Source: Yes71-27 sp040758635
GTDB taxonomy: Bacteria > Bacillota > Desulfotomaculia > Desulfotomaculales > Ammonificaceae
Direction of reading: 5' to 3'
Length of the DNA stretch: 64,000 nucleotides
NCBI GenBank assembly: GCA_040758635.1
Contig: JBFLVI010000004.1
Location: forward strand, 1 to 64,000
The notes under the pieces were generated by a model. That model saw nothing but the letters and a program-made list of their open reading frames with translations. It made no database searches and was not told the origin of the DNA. Shown in pieces: positions 25,528 through 34,051 of the stretch. Positions within the stretch are counted from its first letter, which is position 1; each line of letters begins with the position of its first letter. Both the position numbers and the translations under genes were made by a program.

Positions 25528-26397
25528 GTGTCCGAGGTGGTTGTAAAACCGACCCACTGTAAAACGGCCCTCAATCGGACCGGCATCGGAGGCTACCGCT
25601 ACTGCCTGAACCCCTATTTCGGCTGCGCGCACGGATGCCTTTACTGCTATGCCGACACGATCCTCCGTTTCGCAAGCCGCGCCGGGAAATGGGGCGGCTT
25701 TGTCGCCCCGAAGGTGAACTTTCCTCAAGTTCTCGCCCGTGAATTACAGCGGAAGCAGGCGCTTTCGGGCCGGATTATCCTGGGCACGGTCACAGACGCC
25801 TACCAGCCCGCGGAGGCGGAATTCGGTCTTGCCAGGAAATCTCTGGAGATCCTTGCGGCGCAGTATCCGTATGCAGAGATTGAATTGCTCACCAAGTCCG
25901 ACCTTGTGGTGCGGGACGCGGATCTGCTTGGGAGGCTCCGGAGGTGCTCCGTGGGCTTTACGGTGACTGTTCCCGGCGATCGCGCGGCTGCCGTGCTGGA
26001 ACCCGGGGCGGCGCCCCCGTCGGCGCGGCTGCGAGCGGCCGGAAAACTTGCCGCGGAAGGTGTAGAGGTCTGGGCGTTTGTAGCGCCCGTCCTTCCCGGA
26101 ATAACCGATGCTCCCGGAGTGCTGGAGCGGCTGGTAGGTACCCTGAGAGAAGCCGGCGTCCGGGAGGTTTACCTCGATGCCCTGAACCCTTACCCGGCTT
26201 CGGTTGGGCGTCTGATGGTTGCCTACCGGGCGAACTTTCCCGGGGCCCTGAAGTGGTTAGACCGGTATCTCTCTGACCCACACGGGTATTTAAGGACGCT
26301 CTCGGGGGAGCTGGCGGCTCTCTCGCGCCGGTACGGGTGTTATATTAAGCCTCCGCGCCCTTGGGGCCGAAGGGGCTTCACATCCGGAAGGCGCTGA
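25528..26397 (+). CDS. Radical SAM protein, spore photoproduct lyase-like
   Basis: A 289-residue radical SAM enzyme with the cluster motif C33-x3-C37-x2-C40 (FGCAHGCLYCYA). It then shows the SplB-related signatures LGTVTDAYQPAE and ELLTKSDLVVRD. It is shorter than true spore photoproduct lyase and closer to the Rv2578c-type SPL-like family, whose substrate is unsettled. The start is GTG 25528. It lies 87 bases after the DUF72 gene, and the pair probably works together. DNA photoproduct repair in spores is possible but not shown. Confidence 0.85.
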   Translation: MSEVVVKPTHCKTALNRTGIGGYRYCLNPYFGCAHGCLYCYADTILRFASRAGKWGGFVAPKVNFPQVLARELQRKQALSGRIILGTVTDAYQPAEAEFGLARKSLEILAAQYPYAEIELLTKSDLVVRDADLLGRLRRCSVGFTVTVPGDRAAAVLEPGAAPPSARLRAAGKLAAEGVEVWAFVAPVLPGITDAPGVLERLVGTLREAGVREVYLDALNPYPASVGRLMVAYRANFPGALKWLDRYLSDPHGYLRTLSGELAALSRRYGCYIKPPRPWGRRGFTSGRR

Positions 26398-26870
26398 GAT
26401 GGTGGGGTTTGAGGAGGGCGCCAGTAATCGGGTCGTAGAGGCCTCAATTTGTTGCGGATCCATTTATCACAAAAGGGTTTCAGTTGCGAGCTTGGGCGAT
26501 TTTCTGAGGACCGCGCTTCTTCCGGGGAGCCAAAGTGTAGTCCCCTGGCACCCGTATCAAGAAATGTTAAACAAGCTGGCTGCTGCCAAGGTGAAGACGT
26601 GTCGGCCAGAAAAAAGGGAACGGTGGTTGTTCCGACGGATGGCAGGACTTCTACCGCAGGCGCAGAAAGATGATTGGGTTCGCCAACGAAAAAAAGAAGA
26701 AAAGGGTGACATGGTGGACAAGAACGAAAACAATGTCGGTGCGGGATTTTGGAACAAGAGGTAAGAACTCCAACAACAGCCGCTAACGAAAGAACCCTGA
26801 GAATTAAATGGCAACGATTGGTAATCTCAAGCCTCCCCGCATAGAATGGTAAAAAGGGGAGGTGAGCTTA
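26398..26870. other. Intergenic, no confident gene
   Basis: Open frames here lack ribosome sites and recognisable sequence. The last 20 bases hold the ribosome site GGGGAGGTGA of the LysM gene. No repeat or terminator is evident. Confidence 0.5.
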
Positions 26871-27413
26871 ATGGATGAAAGCTTTGGCACAAGACAACTG
26901 CCGCCACCGCCGCCGTGTCCCCAGGGCCGGCTCTACACGGTCAGGACCGGCGATACGCTTTACCGGATTGCCCGGCGTTTCAACGTTCCGCTTGACGCTT
27001 TAATCAGGGCAAACCCGCAGATTAGGGACCCCAATCTGATTTACCCGGGCCAGCAGATCTGTGTGCCCGTTGCCGTCCCCGGTCCGCCGGGGGCGCTGGG
27101 CGCTTGTTCCCTCGCCTTGAATCCCCAGGTGCCGGAGGCCTTCGGAGGGGTGCTGTGGCTGAGGACCCTCAATGGCCGGACGCACATCCTGGTTGCGGGT
27201 ATCGAGCTGCCGCCGCCTGCCAATTTTGGCGAGACTCGCTATACAGCGAGGTTTACCTGGGACGGAAATAGTTACGACCTGCCGCTGTCGGAGTTCAGCC
27301 CCGGGGTGTGGGTAGGTTATGCGGTGGAAAGACTGCCGGCGGAGTTCTTCAACGCAACGCTCTTCGTTTATCCAGGGCCGGTGTTGGGTGGAAACGTCGC
27401 CCGCTGCGATTAG
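26871..27413 (+). CDS. LysM-domain protein 1
   Basis: A 180-residue protein with one N-terminal LysM domain (about 21-65: YTVRTGDTLYRIARRFNVPLDALIRANPQI through CVPV) preceded by a proline run. A C-terminal beta-rich domain follows, with a pair of cysteines. LysM binds peptidoglycan, and this layout, without a signal peptide, is typical of spore-coat or cortex-associated proteins of the SafA type in spore formers. ATG 26871 sits five bases after GGGGAGGTGA. A related LysM gene lies beyond the hydrogenase operon (32116). Confidence 0.88.
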   Translation: MDESFGTRQLPPPPPCPQGRLYTVRTGDTLYRIARRFNVPLDALIRANPQIRDPNLIYPGQQICVPVAVPGPPGALGACSLALNPQVPEAFGGVLWLRTLNGRTHILVAGIELPPPANFGETRYTARFTWDGNSYDLPLSEFSPGVWVGYAVERLPAEFFNATLFVYPGPVLGGNVARCD

Positions 27414-27419
27414 AAAACG

Positions 27420-27503
27420 ACCCAGCACTCAACTCAATGTAAAAGAATGCGGGATACTCTAACGCCTGTTTGCTTCATTGTACCACAGAGTTGAGTGCTG
27501 GGT
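27420..27503. repeat. MITE-like element, copy 1
   Basis: Perfect 16-bp inverted ends ACCCAGCACTCAACTC / GAGTTGAGTGCTGGGT enclose about 52 bases including AAAGAATGCGGGATACTCTA. The whole matches 48065-48154 in inverted orientation. It is too short to code for a transposase. Confidence 0.8.
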
Positions 27504-27585
27504 TTTGCAGAGGTCTCCTGGAGGATATCGCCGGCAGAGGCAGTCAGGGCGTGCAGGACTCCTGGCTTTGCAATGTGCATGAGAG

Positions 27586-27612
27586 GACGGCCGTCATTTG
27601 GCCGTCTTTTTT
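27586..27612 (+). terminator. Terminator after LysM gene 1
   Basis: GACGGCC pairs with GGCCGTC around a 7-base loop, followed by six T residues. Confidence 0.85.
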
Positions 27613-28054
27613 CATGCGACCATACATTAACCCTGCCGGATAAAGATTTTAGCTACGCAAGACTTTTGAACCCGTAAGAACATAATAAGGGCTTGATTGC
27701 AGTACATGCTCATCATGGAAAGCTTCTGAAACATAGGTTGATCCCAAACTGCCACCAATTTCCGCTTGTTGAAAGCTGCCGAATAATGTATCATTAAGAC
27801 AAATTCTGTTGAAACACCGGAGACCTTCCGCAGGCGCTGGCCGGAGTTTTATCTCATAAGACCAAGGCAGCCACGGGAGCAAAAAGAGCCGTCTTTCTAA
27901 GGATCTGCTTTCGATCAGCATTCAGCCCACCTGTTCCGTTGTTGGTAGGAGGTGAACGCCGCCGAACCGCATTTCTCTAAAGTGTACCAGATTTCGTCCG
28001 AATAATTTAGTTAAATATTTTACACTTCTATTCAGGAAGGGAGGAACATTGTGT
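27613..28054. other. Intergenic leader of the hydrogenase operon
   Basis: About 440 bases without a gene. The 3' end is AT-rich (27995-28025) and leads to GGGAGG just before the small-subunit start. No clear -35/-10 pair could be picked. Confidence 0.4.
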
Positions 28055-29167
28055 ATGGCAAAACGAGGGAACTTCACTTCAGGACTCGGGGGTGTTGAAG
28101 ACGGAGTACTTGAAGCCTTACAGCGGAAGGGGATCTCACGCCGCGAATTCCTGAAGTTCTGCGCTATCATCGGTGCCGCGCTGGCCGTGCCGGTAGACCA
28201 GGTCGGCAGGATCGCCGAGGCGCTGGCATCGGTCCGCCGTCCGCCTGTTATCTGGCTGGAATTCCAGGACTGTGCAGGGTGCACCGAATCCTTCCTGCGG
28301 GCCTCGCGCCCGGCCGTCGCCGAGATTGTGCTGGACTTGCTCTCCGTGGACTACCACGAGACGATTATGGCGGCGGCAGGCAAGCAGGCGGAGGAAGCGA
28401 AGGAAGCAACCGTTAAAACGGGGGGCCACCTTGTTATCGTGGAGGGTTCCATTCCCACCAGGGAAGACGGAATCTACTGCTGCATAGGCGGGCGCACGGC
28501 GGTGGAGATTCTCAAAGAAGCCACCCGCGGAGCGGCCGCCGTCATTGCCGTAGGCAGTTGCGCCGCCTTCGGTGGTCTGGCTTCGGCCGAGCCTAATCCT
28601 ACGGGTGCGGTAGGTGTGCGCGACCTGGTGAACAAGGTTCCGGTGATAAACCTCCCCGGCTGCCCCGTGAACGCGGTCAACATCACGGCGACGGTTGTCC
28701 ACTACCTTACGTATAAATCCCTGCCGGAACTGGACGCCTGGGGCCGGCCCCTCTTCGCATACGGCAAGCGCATTCACGACAACTGCGAGCGCCGTGCCCA
28801 CTTCGACGCCGGTCAGTTTGTTGAGAACTGGGGCGACGAGGGTCATCGGAAGGGCTGGTGCCTCTACCTGATGGGCTGCAAGGGGCCGGAGACTTACAGC
28901 AACTGTCCTACCGTCCGTTGGAACGAAGGCACCAACTGGCCGGTCGGCGCCGGCCACGGCTGCGTCGGCTGCACACAGCCCGGCTTCTGGGACTCGATGA
29001 CCCCCTTCTACCGGCGGTTGCCCAACGTACCGGGCTTCTCGGTCGAGTCCACTGCGGATGACGTCGGCCTCGGCCTTGCGGCGGTGGCCGCCGCGGGGGT
29101 TGCCGCCCATGCGGCCGGAAGCATTATCAGGCGTAAAGCGGAAAAGACCGAAGAGTCAAAGGAGTAG
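28055..29167 (+). CDS. [NiFe] hydrogenase small subunit, Tat-exported
   Basis: A 370-residue electron-transfer subunit of a membrane-bound uptake hydrogenase. A long Tat signal carries SRREFLKF (28-35) followed by a hydrophobic stretch. The proximal cluster motif is the normal CAGC (C73, C76), and the other cluster ligands lie in VGSCAAFGG, LPGCPVN, IHDNCERR, MGCKGPET and CVGCTQPGFWD. A C-terminal hydrophobic helix (GLGLAAVAAAGVAAHAAGSII) would anchor it in the membrane facing outwards. ATG 28055 is preferred for its spacing from GGGAGG. It starts a three-gene operon with the large subunit and a b-type cytochrome. No maturation genes are in the window. Confidence 0.95.
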   Translation: MAKRGNFTSGLGGVEDGVLEALQRKGISRREFLKFCAIIGAALAVPVDQVGRIAEALASVRRPPVIWLEFQDCAGCTESFLRASRPAVAEIVLDLLSVDYHETIMAAAGKQAEEAKEATVKTGGHLVIVEGSIPTREDGIYCCIGGRTAVEILKEATRGAAAVIAVGSCAAFGGLASAEPNPTGAVGVRDLVNKVPVINLPGCPVNAVNITATVVHYLTYKSLPELDAWGRPLFAYGKRIHDNCERRAHFDAGQFVENWGDEGHRKGWCLYLMGCKGPETYSNCPTVRWNEGTNWPVGAGHGCVGCTQPGFWDSMTPFYRRLPNVPGFSVESTADDVGLGLAAVAAAGVAAHAAGSIIRRKAEKTEESKE

Positions 29168-29180
29168 GGAGGGGTAATCT

Positions 29181-30896
29181 ATGGCAAAGATTGTAATTGA
29201 CCCCCTGACAAGGATCGAAGGCCATCTGCGGATCGAAGCAGAGATCTCAGGCGGAAAGATAACCGGTGCGTGGAGCAGCGGCACCATGTTCCGGGGCATC
29301 GAGACCATCCTGAAAGGCCGCGACCCCCGGGATGCCTGGGTGTTTACCCAGCGGATATGCGGCGTCTGCACGACGGTGCACGCCATCTGTTCCGTGCGCG
29401 CGGTGGAAGACGCCCTCGGCATCCAGGTCCCGCCGAATGCACGGATGATCCGGAACATTCTCGAAGCAATTCAGTATGTTCAGGACCACGTCATCCACTT
29501 CTACCACCTCCACGCCCTGGACTGGGTTGACATTGTCAGTGCACTGGATGCGGATCCCGCCAAAACGTCACAACTGGCCCAGTCGATCTCCGATTGGCCA
29601 AAGTCCAGTGCCGACTACTTCAAAGGAATCAAAGAACGGGTGGCCGCCTTTGTGAAAACAGGCCAATTGGGTCCCTTCGGCAACGCTTACTGGGGACACC
29701 CGGCGTACAAGCTGCCGCCCGAAGCGAACCTGATGGCCGTGGCGCACTACCTGGAGGCGCTGGAGTGGCAGCGGGAGGTCATTAAGGCGCACGCAATTTT
29801 GGGGGGCAAGAACCCGCACCTGCAGACCTACCTGGTAGGCGGCATGTCCTGTCCGGTAGACCCCAACAGCCAGGCGGGTCTCAACGCTAACGGTATCGCC
29901 TTCCTCAAAGACCTGTTCAAGAAGGCGAAGGAATTTGTGGAGCAGGTATACCTGCCGGACGTGCTGGCGGTAGCCCCGTTCTACCTTGACTGGGCCGGAA
30001 TCGGTGAGGGGTTGGGGAACTTCCTCTCTTACGGCGACTTTCCTTTGACTGATACCAGGAGCAGCGATGATCCCGGAAACCTTTTCCTGCCCCGCGGGGT
30101 GATCCTGAACCGGGACTTGAGCACCGTTCACCCGGTAGACCAGAAGGCGGTCACCGAGTACGTCACTCACTCGTGGTACTCCTACGAAGACGACAGAGAG
30201 GCAAAACACCCGTGGCAGGGGGGGACTTGGCCCAACTATACCGGTCCTAAACCGCCTTACGAGTATTTGGACACAGACAAAAAGTACTCGTGGCTGAAGG
30301 CGCCGCGCTACAACGACCAGGCCGTAGAAGTGGGGCCGCTTGCCAGGATGCTGGTGGCATACGCCGCCGGGCATGAACGGGTGAAGTACTGGGTTGACAC
30401 CGCGCTCGCAAAGTTGGGTGCCGGGCCCGAAGCTCTCTTTTCCACCCTGGGCCGGACTGCTGCGCGCTGCATTGAAACGGTTGTAATCGCGGAACAGTTG
30501 ATCCCGTGGACCGAGGAACTGGCGGCGAATATAGGTAAGGGCGACCTGCGTATCCACGAGCAGAAGCACTGGGACCCGTCCACCTGGCCCGCTGAAGCGG
30601 AAGGGTGGGGCTGGACCGAAGCGCCCCGGGGAGCCCTGGGCCACTGGATCAGAATCAAAAACGGTCAGATCGAAAACTACCAGTGCATTGTACCCACCAC
30701 CTGGAACGGTTCCCCGCGGGATGCGAACGGTCAGCCCGGTGCTTACGAGGCCTCGCTTGTAGGCACCGAAGTTGCGGATCCGGAGAAGCCGCTGGAAATC
30801 CTACGCACAATTCACTCCTTTGACCCGTGCATTGCCTGCGCAGTGCATCTTGTCGAACCGCGGGGTAACAAAACTAAAATTTTCCGTGTTTGCTAA
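29181..30896 (+). CDS. [NiFe] hydrogenase large subunit
   Basis: A 571-residue catalytic subunit. The N-terminal RICGVC (C60, C63) and C-terminal DPCIACAVH provide the four cysteines for the Ni-Fe site. The proton-transfer glutamate is present as E13 of RIEGH, 47 residues before the first cysteine as usual. The 15-residue tail after the final His (LVEPRGNKTKIFRVC) would be removed by a maturation protease not found in this window. It is exported together with the Tat-bearing small subunit. It belongs to the group 1 uptake type. It starts 13 bases after the small subunit gene. Confidence 0.96.
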   Translation: MAKIVIDPLTRIEGHLRIEAEISGGKITGAWSSGTMFRGIETILKGRDPRDAWVFTQRICGVCTTVHAICSVRAVEDALGIQVPPNARMIRNILEAIQYVQDHVIHFYHLHALDWVDIVSALDADPAKTSQLAQSISDWPKSSADYFKGIKERVAAFVKTGQLGPFGNAYWGHPAYKLPPEANLMAVAHYLEALEWQREVIKAHAILGGKNPHLQTYLVGGMSCPVDPNSQAGLNANGIAFLKDLFKKAKEFVEQVYLPDVLAVAPFYLDWAGIGEGLGNFLSYGDFPLTDTRSSDDPGNLFLPRGVILNRDLSTVHPVDQKAVTEYVTHSWYSYEDDREAKHPWQGGTWPNYTGPKPPYEYLDTDKKYSWLKAPRYNDQAVEVGPLARMLVAYAAGHERVKYWVDTALAKLGAGPEALFSTLGRTAARCIETVVIAEQLIPWTEELAANIGKGDLRIHEQKHWDPSTWPAEAEGWGWTEAPRGALGHWIRIKNGQIENYQCIVPTTWNGSPRDANGQPGAYEASLVGTEVADPEKPLEILRTIHSFDPCIACAVHLVEPRGNKTKIFRVC

Positions 30897-30908
30897 GGGG
30901 GGGTGGCT

Positions 30909-31640
30909 ATGCTTAGACGGGTTCTCGTATGGGAACTGCCGGTACGGCTCTTCCACTGGGCCACGGCACTCAGCATCTTTGTTCTCGGAATAACCGGTTA
31001 CTACATCGGTTCCCCCTTCGTTTCAGTGCCCGGTGATCCCGCCCAGGCGTACCTCATGGGCTGGGTGCGCGCCGTCCATTTCATTGCTGCCTTCGTCCTG
31101 GGAATCGCTCTCTTGATAAGGTTATACTGGTTCTTTGCCGGCAACCGGTATGCAAATTGGCGGGAGTGGGTCCCCGTCAGCCGTGAGCGGCGGGCCTTCT
31201 TGTGGCGGCAGCTCAAGTACTACCTCTTTCTGAGCAGGGAACGGCCTCTATACTTGGGGCACAACCCGGTGGCCGGACTGAGCTATCTCATTATCGGGCT
31301 GCTGATCGTGATCCAGGGCCTCACCGGCTTCGCCCTCTATGCCGAAGCCTTTCAGGACGGGTTCTGGCGGGCATTGTTCGGGTGGCTCCTGGTCCTGTTT
31401 AAAAACCAGGACCTGCGCCTGGTGCATCACCTTGCCATGTGGGTCTTTGGGGCCTTCTTCATCGTCCATCTCTACATGGGCATCCTGGCGGAGATCGAGG
31501 AACGCAACGGCACGCTGGGGAGCATCTTCGGCGGCTGCAAGTTCGATAAGGAAGAGGCGGAGGAGCCAACGGCAGGTCTTGATCTCGGGATGAGGGAAGC
31601 TGCTGTTGTGAAGCAGGGAGGCGGCGCCGCCCAAGAATAA
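30909..31640 (+). CDS. Hydrogenase b-type cytochrome subunit
   Basis: A 243-residue integral membrane protein of the HyaC/CybH family. It has four main transmembrane helices (about 15-35, 58-78, 128-148 and 178-200) and the expected heme-ligand histidines in LFHW, VHFIAA and LVHHLAMWVFGAFFIVHLY. It passes electrons from the small subunit to the menaquinone pool, which makes the operon a respiratory H2-oxidising unit. ATG 30909 lies seven bases after a G7 run that acts as ribosome site. A strong terminator follows. Confidence 0.93.
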   Translation: MLRRVLVWELPVRLFHWATALSIFVLGITGYYIGSPFVSVPGDPAQAYLMGWVRAVHFIAAFVLGIALLIRLYWFFAGNRYANWREWVPVSRERRAFLWRQLKYYLFLSRERPLYLGHNPVAGLSYLIIGLLIVIQGLTGFALYAEAFQDGFWRALFGWLLVLFKNQDLRLVHHLAMWVFGAFFIVHLYMGILAEIEERNGTLGSIFGGCKFDKEEAEEPTAGLDLGMREAAVVKQGGGAAQE

Positions 31641-31692
31641 CGCTTTGTAAACGATCTTTCCCTGAAAGCAGAGCTGACAGATTGACTCACTC

Positions 31693-31724
31693 GCCAAACC
31701 GCGCTTGTGCGGTTTGGCTTTTTT
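31693..31724 (+). terminator. Terminator of hydrogenase operon 1
   Basis: GCCAAACCGC pairs with GCGGTTTGGC around GCTTGT, followed by six T. It resembles the rnpB terminator in stem sequence. Confidence 0.93.
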
Positions 31725-32115
31725 ATGCCGTTCCGCGACGGGTACGATGGTCTGTCATCCCTTTTCCGTTAGACGTGCGCAGTTGGCCGCGCGGGGGTGA
31801 TTAAGTATAGCTCAGGCAACTGCTCATTACCAGGTCTCCGCTTGTTTCAGGCTGTCATTTTGGGAACACGTGGATAAACCTCCGATGGCCGGTATCATCA
31901 GGCATAATTAGACCTAAGTTAACGGAGCCGTATACGTTGCATGCGAGAGAACATTTACGCCTTCGGGCCCTCTGAACCCGCCGCACCCTGCGTGGCTTTG
32001 TTTTTGTTACGGTTGCGGCCGGAACTGACTGCAAGAGCGTAACCGTTCCTCCCGTTTGTTCATACCTTAAAACTGGTAAAGCCCCTGTTGAGCTTTGAAA
32101 AAGGGAGGAATTTCA
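31725..32115. other. Intergenic, little seen
   Basis: About 390 bases without a gene. GTTACG near 32007 can pair with CGTAAC near 32036 across a long loop. The end carries the GGGAGG site of LysM gene 2. No clear promoter is visible. Confidence 0.4.
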
Positions 32116-32688
32116 ATGGAAAGACAACAACCGCGGGTTCCGGCCTCGTGCCCGCCGGGGTTTATGGGGCGGTACACCGTTGTCAGAGGAGATACCATGT
32201 TCACCATCGCGCAGCGTTTCCGCACTACGCTCCCGGCTCTTATAGCCGCCAACCCGCATATTCCGAACCCCAACGTCATTTTCCCGGGCGATGTCCTTTG
32301 TGTGCCCGGCGTGCTCCAACTGCCCTGCTGCGTGGTTCTAAGCCCCACCGCGGGAGCGCCCGCGGGTATAGCCGGCGCGGCCTTCGCCCACCGTGACCTC
32401 TCCGGCACCCAGGCCGTCGGCATTATAGCTTCGCTGCCGCTCCCGTCCACTTTGGGCAGTTTCGATATCTACGGCGCCGAAGTGTTCATCCCTGTCATTG
32501 GCGGTTTCGGCTTCCAGTTGTTCAAAGTGTCCGAAGAGCCACCCGCCTGGGGCGGGCTGATCAGCCTGCCGGCCGCCGCCTTCCTTACCCCCGGCACCCG
32601 GGTCACTGTCCGCCCCGGCAACTCCGTAACCGGTGTCTCCGGCGCGATCGTTTTGGAAGGTACCCTCAGCAGGTGTTTTCAGAGGTAG
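32116..32688 (+). CDS. LysM-domain protein 2
   Basis: A 190-residue protein with a LysM domain at about 20-64 (YTVVRGDTMFTIAQRFRTTLPALIAANPHIPNPNVIFPGDVLCVPG), followed by a hydrophobic, glycine-rich beta domain. It lacks a signal peptide, like LysM protein 1, to which its first 65 residues are clearly related. ATG 32116 follows GGGAGGAATTTCA. A spore-envelope role is inferred from this layout. The pair flanks hydrogenase operon 1. A terminator lies 27 bases after the stop. Confidence 0.86.
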   Translation: MERQQPRVPASCPPGFMGRYTVVRGDTMFTIAQRFRTTLPALIAANPHIPNPNVIFPGDVLCVPGVLQLPCCVVLSPTAGAPAGIAGAAFAHRDLSGTQAVGIIASLPLPSTLGSFDIYGAEVFIPVIGGFGFQLFKVSEEPPAWGGLISLPAAAFLTPGTRVTVRPGNSVTGVSGAIVLEGTLSRCFQR

Positions 32689-32714
32689 GTTTTAATCAAG
32701 GGGAAAAAGCATCG

Positions 32715-32742
32715 AAAGCTGGGAACAGAAACCCGGCTTTTT
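32715..32742 (+). terminator. Terminator after LysM gene 2
   Basis: AAAGCTGGG pairs with CCCGGCTTT (one G-T pair) around an 8-base loop; the T run totals five. Confidence 0.75.
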
Positions 32743-33060
32743 GATTGGGAATCGAAACATCATTTGCCGCGGGGGAAATACCCTTTTATTTACCGAAGAT
32801 GATTTGCATGAGTGCCTACGGCACCGCGCGAATAAAATGGATTAGAGCCTCTTTTTGTTTTTGCAGCTAAAACAGGTACGGTCAAATATTTTTGTTGACG
32901 GTAAAAGGATCCCCGGGAAAGGACCCCCGGATAATTTTAATCCCGTCATGTGTAAGTTTGAGCAGGGGAAAGAAACTAAGTAGCGAAATCTCACCTCATA
33001 TGTCATGGGGACTGTTCTTGTGATAACTTTTCTTAATTAAAATGACGGGGAGGGTCTTTT
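32743..33060. other. Intergenic, no gene seen
   Basis: Just over 300 bases, AT-rich near 32880-32900 and 33020-33040, ending in the ribosome site GGGGAGGG. No promoter pair with proper spacing was found. Confidence 0.4.
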
Positions 33061-33765
33061 TTGAGCAATAACGGCAAAAGCCAAACCGCGGAACCGGGTC
33101 CCGTTTTTGTAAACGCGTTTGATCTGCCGGACGCGTGGTTCCAACTGTTGTACAAGATCTTCGACAACGGACGGGTCTACACGGTTGAACGGGGAAGTTT
33201 CGCCGGCAGCCGGCGGCTGGAATTCGACTTCGTGGTCGTGCGGGTAAACAACCCGGGGAAGCGGCCCCTGGTGCCCGACATCCCGCCGGATATCTCCGTG
33301 CCGGCCCCGAGCGATATCGGGTACGCGGAGGAGTATTTCGTGCGGTACCTGATGAGCACGGAGCGGCGTGAGGGCGAACAGTACACCTACGGCGAGCGCA
33401 TCGTGCCCGGCGTGGAGAAGGTGCTGGAGATGTACCGCCGGGACGGTTACGGCACCAACCAGGCCTGCATCGAGGTGGCCCGGCCCGAGGACATCGACCT
33501 TGAGGATCCGCCCTGCCTCCGGCTGGTGGACACGCGGATCAGAAACGGCAGGCTGCACTTTTACGTCTACTTCCGGAGCTGGGACCTCTGGGGCGGGTTA
33601 CCTACCAACCTTGCCGGGCTCCAGTTGGTGAAAGAGTACATGGCCTCCGAGTTGGGCGTCGAGGACGGGATGATCACGGCCTGCTCCAAGGGCCTGCACC
33701 TGTATGAGTACGCCTGGGAGTGGGCCAAGTTACGCACCCGGAAAAGGGAGCAGGCGGCAAAGTAG
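33061..33765 (+). CDS. Thymidylate synthase-like (ThyA superfamily) protein
   Basis: A 234-residue protein whose C-terminal half has the ThyA-fold layout: DPPCLRLVDTRI with the probable nucleophile Cys, then YFRSWDLWGGLPTNLAGLQLVKEYMA, which corresponds to QRSxDxxLGxPFN. It ends near KGLHLYEYAWE. It looks like the archaeal-type / putative thymidylate synthases and not classical ThyA. The reaction could be dUMP methylation or another pyrimidine C5 modification. The start is TTG 33061 behind GGGGAGGG. It is a single gene, with no dihydrofolate reductase beside it. Confidence 0.75.
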   Translation: MSNNGKSQTAEPGPVFVNAFDLPDAWFQLLYKIFDNGRVYTVERGSFAGSRRLEFDFVVVRVNNPGKRPLVPDIPPDISVPAPSDIGYAEEYFVRYLMSTERREGEQYTYGERIVPGVEKVLEMYRRDGYGTNQACIEVARPEDIDLEDPPCLRLVDTRIRNGRLHFYVYFRSWDLWGGLPTNLAGLQLVKEYMASELGVEDGMITACSKGLHLYEYAWEWAKLRTRKREQAAK

Positions 33766-33861
33766 GTTAGCACTGCGTCCATTCGAAATTCTCCCGGGTT
33801 CCGGATGGGGTAGGATTGGGTTTTATCTTCTTTTTATTTTATTGATTTTTGTGAACGTCCT

Positions 33862-33890
33862 CTTGTTTTCCCGGTTGGTTCTGGTATAAT
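33862..33890 (+). promoter_or_regulatory. Putative promoter upstream of tig
   Basis: TATAAT at 33885-33890 is preceded by TG one base upstream (extended -10), with a weak -35 (CTTGTT, 33862-33867) at 17-base spacing. Confidence 0.65.
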
Positions 33891-33909
33891 AGAGGAGCAG
33901 GGCAAGGTG

Positions 33910-33938
33910 CCAGGGAAATTTACCCTGGTTTTCTTTTT
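33910..33938 (+). terminator. Terminator/attenuator between the promoter and tig
   Basis: CCAGGG pairs with CCCTGG around a 7-base loop, followed by TTTTCTTTTT. It lies only about 15 bases after the predicted transcript start, so it either ends the upstream gene or attenuates tig transcription. Confidence 0.75.
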
Positions 33939-34051
33939 GCCGGGTTTTTTTGCGCTTCCGCGGGTTAAAATTAAAAGGAGTTTCCCGGGGAACGCCGAAT
34001 AAGTCATTTATTCTTTTAAAAGCCGGAAAATTTGAAGATCGGGAGGATGCA

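Noticed and set aside
26399..26764. 121-codon ORF after the radical SAM gene
   Set aside because: No ribosome site, no similarity I recognise, and low-complexity end. Coding status cannot be supported.
29568..30644. Long minus-strand ORF antisense to the hydrogenase large subunit (others lie opposite lonB, lon, valS and clpX)
   Set aside because: These are shadow frames of GC-rich genes. The plus-strand products are unmistakable and the antisense frames lack ribosome sites.
31693..31724. Third copy of the rnpB 3' end
   Set aside because: Only the terminator stem resembles it; the RNase P segment GAACTCGGCTTACAGG is missing, so it is an ordinary terminator.
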